The notes under the pieces: model-generated
The model's input: the letters and a program-made list of their open reading frames with translations, nothing else
Told to the model about the DNA's origin: nothing
Database searches by the model: none
Shown: piece after piece, positions 56,680 through 64,000 of the stretch
How positions within the stretch are numbered: position 1 is the first letter of the stretch
Layout of the letters: every line of letters starts with the position of its first letter
Position numbers and translations under genes: made by a program
Assembly: GCA_023053545.1 (NCBI GenBank)
Contig: JAKZAN010000139.1
Coordinates: forward strand, 1 to 64,000
DNA length: 64,000 nt
Direction of reading: 5' to 3'
Origin: Lepidurus packardi
Taxonomy: Eukaryota; Arthropoda; Branchiopoda; Notostraca; Triopsidae

Positions 56680-59600
56680 TGTAATTTTACCTGAAATTTC
56701 AATGAAATTTCCTTGAAATTTGCTTTTAATTTTACCTGAAATTTCCTCGAAATCTTATTGAAATTACACTGAAATTTTATTGAAATTTCGTTGAAATATG
56801 CTAGTAATATTACCTGAAATTTCAATAAAATTTCCTTGAAATTTGCTTGTAATTTTACCTGAAATTTCCTCGAAATCTTATTGAAATTACACTGAAATTT
56901 CATTGAAATTTCGTTGAAATATGCTTGTAATTTTACCTGAAATTTCAATGAAATTTCCTTGAAATTTGCTTGTAATTTTACCTGAAATTTCCTCGTAATC
57001 TTTTTGAAATTACACTGAAATTTCATTGGAATTTCGTTGAAACATGCTTGTAATTTTACCTGAAATTTCAATGAAATTTCCTTGAAATTTGCTTGTAATT
57101 TTACCTGAAATTTCCTCGAAATCTTATTGAAATTACACTGAAATTTCATTGAAATTTCGTTGAAATATGCTTGTAATTTTACCTGAAATTTCAACGAAAT
57201 TTCCTTGAAATTTGCATGTAATTTTACCTGAAATTTCCTCGAAATCTTATTGAAATTAGACTGAAACTTCAATGAAATTTCCTTGAAATTTGCTTGTAAT
57301 TTTACCTGAAATTTCCTCGAAATCTTATTGAAATTACACTGAAATTTTATTGAAATTTCGTTGAAATATGCTTGTAATATTACCTGAAATTTCAATAAAA
57401 TTTCCTTGAAATTTGCTTGTAATTTTACCTGAAATTTCCTCGAAATCTTATTGAAATTACACTGAAATTTCATTGAAATTTCGTTGAAATATGCTTGTAA
57501 TTTTACCTGAAATTTCAATGAAATTTCCTTGAAATTTGCTTGTAATTTTACCTGAAATTTCCTCGAAATCTTATTGAAATTACACTGAAATTTCATTGAA
57601 ATTTTGTTGAAATATGCTTGTAATTTTACCTGAAATTTCAATGAAATTTCCTTGAAATTTGCTTGTAATTTTACCTGAAATTTCCTCGTAATCTTATTGA
57701 AATTACACTGAAATTTCATTGAAATTTCGTTGAAACATGCTTGTAATTTTACCTGAAATTTCATTGAAATTTCGTTGAAACATGCTTGTAATTTTACGTG
57801 AAATTTCAATGAAATTTCCTTGAAATTTGCTTGTAATTTTACCTGAAATTTCCTCGAAATCTTATTGAAATTACACTGAAATTTCATTGAAATTTCGTTG
57901 AAATATGCTTGTAATTTTACCTGAAATTTCAACGAAATTTCCTTGAAATTTGCATGTAATTTTACCTGAAATTTCCTCGAAATCTTATTGAAATTAGACT
58001 GAAACTTCAATGAAATTTCCTTGAAATTTGCTTGTAATTTTACCTGAAATTTCCTCGAAATCTTATTGAAATTACACTGAAATTTTATTGAAATTTCGTT
58101 GAAATATGCTTGTAATATTACCTGAAATTTCAATAAAATTTCCTTGAAATTTGCTTGTAATTTTACCTGAAATTTCCTCGAAATCTTATTGAAATTACAC
58201 TGAAATTTCATTGAAATTTCGTTGAAATATGCTTGTAATTTTACCTGAAATTTCAATGAAATTTCCTTGAAATTTGCTTGTAATTTTACCTGAAATTTCC
58301 TCGTAATCTTATTGAAATTACACTGAAATTTCATTGAAATTTCGTTGAAACATGCTTGTAATTTTACCTGAAATTTCATTGAAATTTCGTTGAAACATGC
58401 TTGTAATTTTACGTGAAATTTCAATGAAATTTCCTTGAAATTTGCTTGTAATTTTACCTGAAATTTCCTCGAAATCTTATTGAAATTACACTGAAATTTC
58501 ATTGAAATTTCGTTGAAATATGCTTGTAATTTTACCTGAAATTTCAACGAAATTTCCTTGAAATTTGCATGTAATTTTACCTGAAATTTCCTCGAAATCT
58601 TATTGAAATTAGACTGAAACTTCAATGAAATTTCCTTGAAATTTGCTTGTAATTTTACCTGAAATTTCCTCGAAATCTTATTGAAATTACACTGAAATTT
58701 TATTGAAATTTCGTTGAAATATGCTTGTAATATTACCTGAAATTTCAATAAAATTTCCTTGAAATTTGCTTGTAATTTTACCTGAAATTTCCTCGTAATC
58801 TTATTGAAATTACACTGAAATTTCATTGAGATTTCGTTGAAATATGCTTGTAATTTTACCTCAAATTTCAATGAAATTTCCTTGAAATTTGCTTGTAATT
58901 TTACCTGAAATTTCCTCGTAATCTTATTGAAATTACACTGAAATACATTGAAATTTCGTTGAAATATGCTTGTAATTTTACGTGAAATTTCAATGAAATT
59001 TCCTTGAAATTTGCTTGTAATTTTACCTGAAATTTCTTCGAAATCTTATTGAAATTACACAGAAACTTCAATGAAATTTCCTTGAAATTTGCTTGTAATT
59101 TTACCTGAAATTTCCTCGAAATCTTATTGAAATTACACTGAAATTTCATTGAAATTTCGTTGAAATATGCTTGTAATTTTACCTGAAATTTCAATGAAAT
59201 TTCCTTGAAATTTGCTTGTAATTTTACCTGAAATTTCCTCGAAATCTTATTGAAATTACACTGAAATTTCATTGAAATTTCGTTGAAATATGCTTGTAAT
59301 TTTACCTGAAATTTCAATGAAATTTCCTTGAAATTTGCTTGTAATTTTACCTGAAATTTCCTCGTAATCTTATTGAAATTACACTGAAATTTCATTGAAA
59401 TTTCGTTGAAACATGCTTGTAATTTTACCTGAAATTTCATTGAAATTTCGTTGAAACATGCTTGTAATTTTACGTGAAATTTCAATGAAATTTCCTTGAA
59501 ATTTGCTTGTAATTTTACCTGAAATTTCCTCGAAATCTTATTGAAATTACACTGAAATTTCATTGAAATTTCGTTGAAATATGCTTGTAATTTTACCTGA

Positions 59601-62600
59601 AATTTCAACGAAATTTCCTTGAAATTTGCATGTAATTTTACCTGAAATTTCCTCGAAATCTTATTGAAATTAGACTGAAACTTCAATGAAATTTCCTTGA
59701 AATTTGCTTGTAATTTTACCTGAAATTTCCTCGAAATCTTATTGAAATTACACTGAAATTTTATTGAAATTTCGTTGAAATATGCTTGTAATATTACCTG
59801 AAATTTCAATAAAATTTCCTTGAAATTTGCTTGTAATTTTACCTGAAATTTCCTCGAAATCTTATTGAAATTACACTGAAATTTCATTGAAATTTCGTTG
59901 AAATATGCTTGTAATTTTACCTGAAATTTCAATGAAATTTCCTTGAAATTTGCTTGTAATTTTACCTGAAATTTCCTCGTAATCTTATTGAAATTACACT
60001 GAAATTTCATTGAAATTTCGTTGAAACATGCTTGTAATTTTACCTGAAATTTCATTGAAATTTCGTTGAAACATGCTTGTAATTTTACGTGAAATTTCAA
60101 TGAAATTTCCTTGAAATTTGCTTGTAATTTTACCTGAAATTTCCTCGAAATCTTATTGAAATTACACTGAAATTTCATTGAAATTTCGTTGAAATATGCT
60201 TGTAATTTTACCTGAAATTTCAACGAAATTTCCTTGAAATTTGCATGTAATTTTACCTGAAATTTCCTCGAAATCTTATTGAAATTAGACTGAAACTTCA
60301 ATGAAATTTCCTTGAAATTTGCTTGTAATTTTACCTGAAATTTCCTCGAAATCTTATTGAAATTACACTGAAATTTTATTGAAATTTCGTTGAAATATGC
60401 TTGTAATATTACCTGAAATTTCAATAAAATTTCCTTGAAATTTGCTTGTAATTTTACCTGAAATTTCCTCGTAATCTTATTGAAATTACACTGAAATTTC
60501 ATTGAGATTTCGTTGAAATATGCTTGTAATTTTACCTCAAATTTCAATGAAATTTCCTTGAAATTTGCTTGTAATTTTACCTGAAATTTCCTCGTAATCT
60601 TATTGAAATTACACTGAAATACATTGAAATTTCGTTGAAATATGCTTGTAATTTTACGTGAAATTTCAATGAAATTTCCTTGAAATTTGCTTGTAATTTT
60701 ACCTGAAATTTCTTCGAAATCTTATTGAAATTACACAGAAACTTCAATGAAATTTCCTTGAAATTTGCTTGTAATTTTACCTGAAATTTCCTCGAAATCT
60801 TATTGAAATTACACTGAAATTTCATTGAAATTTCGTTGAAATATGCTTGTAATATTACCTGAAATTTCAATAAAATTTCCTTGAAATTTGCTTGTAATTT
60901 TACCTGAAATTTCCTCGAAATCTTATTGAAATTACACTGAAATTTCATTGAAATTTCGTTGAAATATGCCTGTAATTTTACCTGAAATTTCAATGAAATT
61001 TCCTTGAAATTTGCTTGTAATTTTACCTGAAATTTCCTTGAAATGTTATTGAAATTACACTGAAATTTCATTGAAATTTCGTTGAAATTTGCTTGTAATT
61101 TTACCTGAAATTTCCTCGAAATCTTATTGAAATTACACTGAAATTTCCTTGAAATTTCGTTGAAATATGCTTGTAATTTTACCTGAAATTTCAATGAAAT
61201 TTCCTTGAAATTTGATTGTAATTTTACCTGAAATTTCAACGAAATTTCCTTGAAATTTGCTTGTAATTTTACCTGAAATTTCCTCGAAATCTTATTGAAA
61301 TTACACTGAAATATCATTGAAATTTCGTTGAAATATGCTTGTTATATTACCTGAAATTTCAATAAAATTTCCTTGAAATTTGCTTGTAATTTTACCTGAA
61401 ATTTCAATGAAATTTCCTTGAAATTTCCTTGTAATTTTACCTGAAATTTCCTCGAAATATTATTGAAATTTCCTTGAAATTTGCTTGTAATTTTACCTGA
61501 AATTTCCTCGTAATCTTATTGAAATTACACTGAAATTTCATTGAAATTTCGTTGAAACATGCTTGTAATTTTACCTGAAATTTCATTGAAATTTCGTTGA
61601 AACATGCTTGTAATTTTACGTGAAATTTCAATGAAATTTCCTTGAAATTTGCTTGTAATTTTACCTGAAATTTCCTCGAAATCTTATTGAAATTACACTG
61701 AAATTTCATTGAAATTTCGTTGAAATATGCTTGTAATTTTACCTGAAATTTCAACGAAATTTCCTTGAAATTTGCATGTAATTTTACCTGAAATTTCCTC
61801 GAAATCTTATTGAAATTAGACTGAAACTTCAATGAAATTTCCTTGAAATTTGCTTGTAATTTTACCTGAAATTTCCTCGAAATCTTATTGAAATTACACT
61901 GAAATTTTATTGAAATTTCGTTGAAATATGCTTGTAATATTACCTGAAATTTCAATAAAATTTCCTTGAAATTTGCTTGTAATTTTACCTGAAATTTCCT
62001 CGAAATCTTATTGAAATTACACTGAAATTTCATTGAAATTTCGTTGAAATATGCTTGTAATTTTACCTGAAATTTTAATGAAATTTCCTTGAAATTTGCT
62101 TGTAATTTTACCTGAAATTTCCTCGTAATCTAATTGAAATTACACTGAAATTTCATTGAAATTTCGTTGAAACATGCTTGTAATTTTACCTGAAATTTCA
62201 TTGAAATTTCGTTGAAACATGCTTGTAATTTTACGTGAAATTTCAATGAAATTTCCTTGAAATTTGCTTGTAATTTTACCTGAAATTTCCTCGAAATCTT
62301 ATTGAAATTACACTGAAATTTCATTGAAATTTCGTTGAAATATGCTTGTAATTTTACCTGAAATTTCAACGAAATTTCCTTGAAATTTGCATGTAATTTT
62401 ACCTGAAATTTCCTCGAAATCTTATTGAAATTAGACTGAAACTTCAATGAAATTTCCTTGAAATTTGCTTGTAATTTTACCTGAAATTTCCTCGAAATCT
62501 TATTGAAATTACACTGAAATTTTATTGAAATTTCGTTGAAATATGCTTGTAATATTACCTGAAATTTCAATAAAATTTCCTTGAAATTTGCTTGTAATTT

Positions 62601-64000
62601 TACCTGAAATTTCCTCGTAATCTTATTGAAATTACACTGAAATTTCATTGAGATTTCGTTGAAATATGCTTGAAATTTTACCTCAAATTTCAATGAAATT
62701 TCCTTGAAATTTGCTTGTAATTTTACCTGAAATTTCCTCGTAATCTTATTGAAATTACACTGAAATACATTGAAATTTCGTTGAAATATGCTTGTAATTT
62801 TACGTGAAATTTCAATGAAATTTCCTTGAAATTTGCTTGTAATTTTACCTGAAATTTCTTCGAAATCTTATTGAAATTACACAGAAACTTCAATGAAATT
62901 TCCTTGAAATTTGCTTGTAATTTTACCTGAAATTTCCTCGAAATCTTATTGAAATTACACTGAAATTTCATTGAAATTTCGTTGAAATATGCTTGTAATA
63001 TTACCTGAAATTTCAATAAAATTTCCTTGAAATTTGCTTGTAATTTTACCTGAAATTTCCTCGAAATCTTATTGAAATTACACTGAAATTTCATTGAAAT
63101 TTCGTTGAAATATGCTTGTAAGTTTACCTGAAATTTCAATGAAATTTCCTTGAAATTTGCTTGTAATTTTACCTGAAATTTCCTTGAAATGTTATTGAAA
63201 TTACACTGAAATTTCATTGAAATTTCGTTGAAATTTGCTTGTAATTTTACCTGAAATTTCCTCGAAATCTTATTGAAATTACACTGAAATTTCATTGAAA
63301 TTTCGTTGAAATATGCTTGTAATTTTACCTGAAATTTCAATGAAATTTCCTTGAAATTTGATTGTAATTTTACCTGAAATTTCAACGAAATTTCCTTGAA
63401 ATTTGCTTGTAATTTTACCTGAAATTTCCTCGAAATCTTATTGAAATTACACTGAAATTTCATTGAAATTTCGTTGAAATATGCTTGTTATATTACCTGA
63501 AATTTCAATAAAATTTCCTTGAAATTTGCTTGTAATTTTACCTGAAATTTCCTCGAAATCTTATTGAAATTACACTGAAATTTCATTGAAGTTTCGTTGA
63601 AATATGCTTGTAATTTTACCTCAAATTTCAATGAAATTTCCTTGAAATTTGCTTGTAATTTTACCTGAAATTTCTTCGAAATCTTATTGAAATTACACAG
63701 AAACTTCAATGAAATTTCCTTGAAATTTGCTTGTAATTTTACCTGAAATTTCGTCGAAATCTTATTGAAATTACACTGAAATTTCATTGAAATTTCGTTG
63801 AAATATGCTTGTAATATTACCTGAAATTTCAATAAAATTTCCTTGAAATTTGCTTGTAATTTTACCTGAAATTTCCTCGAAATCTTATTGAAATTACACT
63901 GAAATTTCATTGAAATTTCGTTGAAATATGCTTGTAAGTTTACCTGAAATTTCAATGAAATTTCCTTGAAATTTGCTTGTAATTTTACCTGAAATTTCCT
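56680..64000. repeat. Satellite block 7
   Basis: 7.3 kb of satellite to the window end. The 123-bp composite is most regular here: a variant word gaaattttat recurs at 57341, 58079 and 58694, spacings of 738 and 615 bp (6 x 123 and 5 x 123). Larger periods of 1,676 bp (58871 to 60547) and 2,146 bp (60547 to 62693 and 61317 to 63463) overlie it. One minus frame is open for 760 codons (56589-58871, running out into the LTR). There is no foldback palindrome and no gene. Confidence 0.93.

Noticed and set aside
1-64000. Centromere
   Set aside because: Higher-order satellite with young retrotransposons resembles centromeric DNA in some animals, but nothing in the sequence proves it; CENP-A mapping would be needed.

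Overview
This window looks like highly repetitive DNA from an invertebrate animal. I see no host gene, rRNA, tRNA or CRISPR array. A cnidarian would fit the mixture of a CR1/Jockey-group LINE and BEL/Pao elements, but that is a weak inference. About 37 of the 64 kb is one AT-rich satellite family. The rest is five copies of one LINE and two tandem copies of one BEL/Pao LTR retrotransposon. All transposon genes lie on the minus strand.

The satellite is built from an 11-bp word, GAAATTTCNTT, whose 8-bp core is its own reverse complement. A 12-bp word, GTAATTTTACCT, closes each block. Blocks of 45 bp (three 11-mers plus the 12-mer) and 78 bp (six 11-mers plus the 12-mer) alternate to give a 123-bp composite. 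Because 45, 78 and 123 are all multiples of three, one minus-strand frame stays open for long stretches with a 41- or 26-residue peptide repeat. I treat these ORFs as a by-product of the repeat. Larger duplications are laid over this: about 5,479, 5,010, 2,146, 1,676, 1,140, 380 and 301 bp. Twelve 74-bp foldback palindromes occur, all left of position 34,210.

Layout: satellite 1-13046; LINE copies A-D, each 5'-truncated at the same base, at 13047-15409, 18056-20419, 22494-24857 and 30865-33228, separated by satellite blocks; then LINE copy E (35875-40399), which has a 5' UTR, an ORF1 with zinc knuckles and an endonuclease/reverse transcriptase ORF2. Satellite resumes at 40400-43623. Next is LTR-BEL-LTR-BEL-LTR at 43624-56679, and satellite again from 56680 to the end.

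The truncated LINEs were amplified passively as part of a ~5-kb higher-order repeat, not by separate insertions: they share the 5' junction, the 3' junction and the flanking satellite. Both transposon families keep recognisable catalytic domains but carry stops or frameshifts. ORF1 and ORF2 of LINE E lie in one frame separated by a TGA, and gag-protease and pol of the BEL elements are likewise separated by an in-frame TGA. The BEL copies also share an integrase frameshift, so they were copied after it arose. In an array this repetitive, an assembly error could imitate some of the long-range structure.
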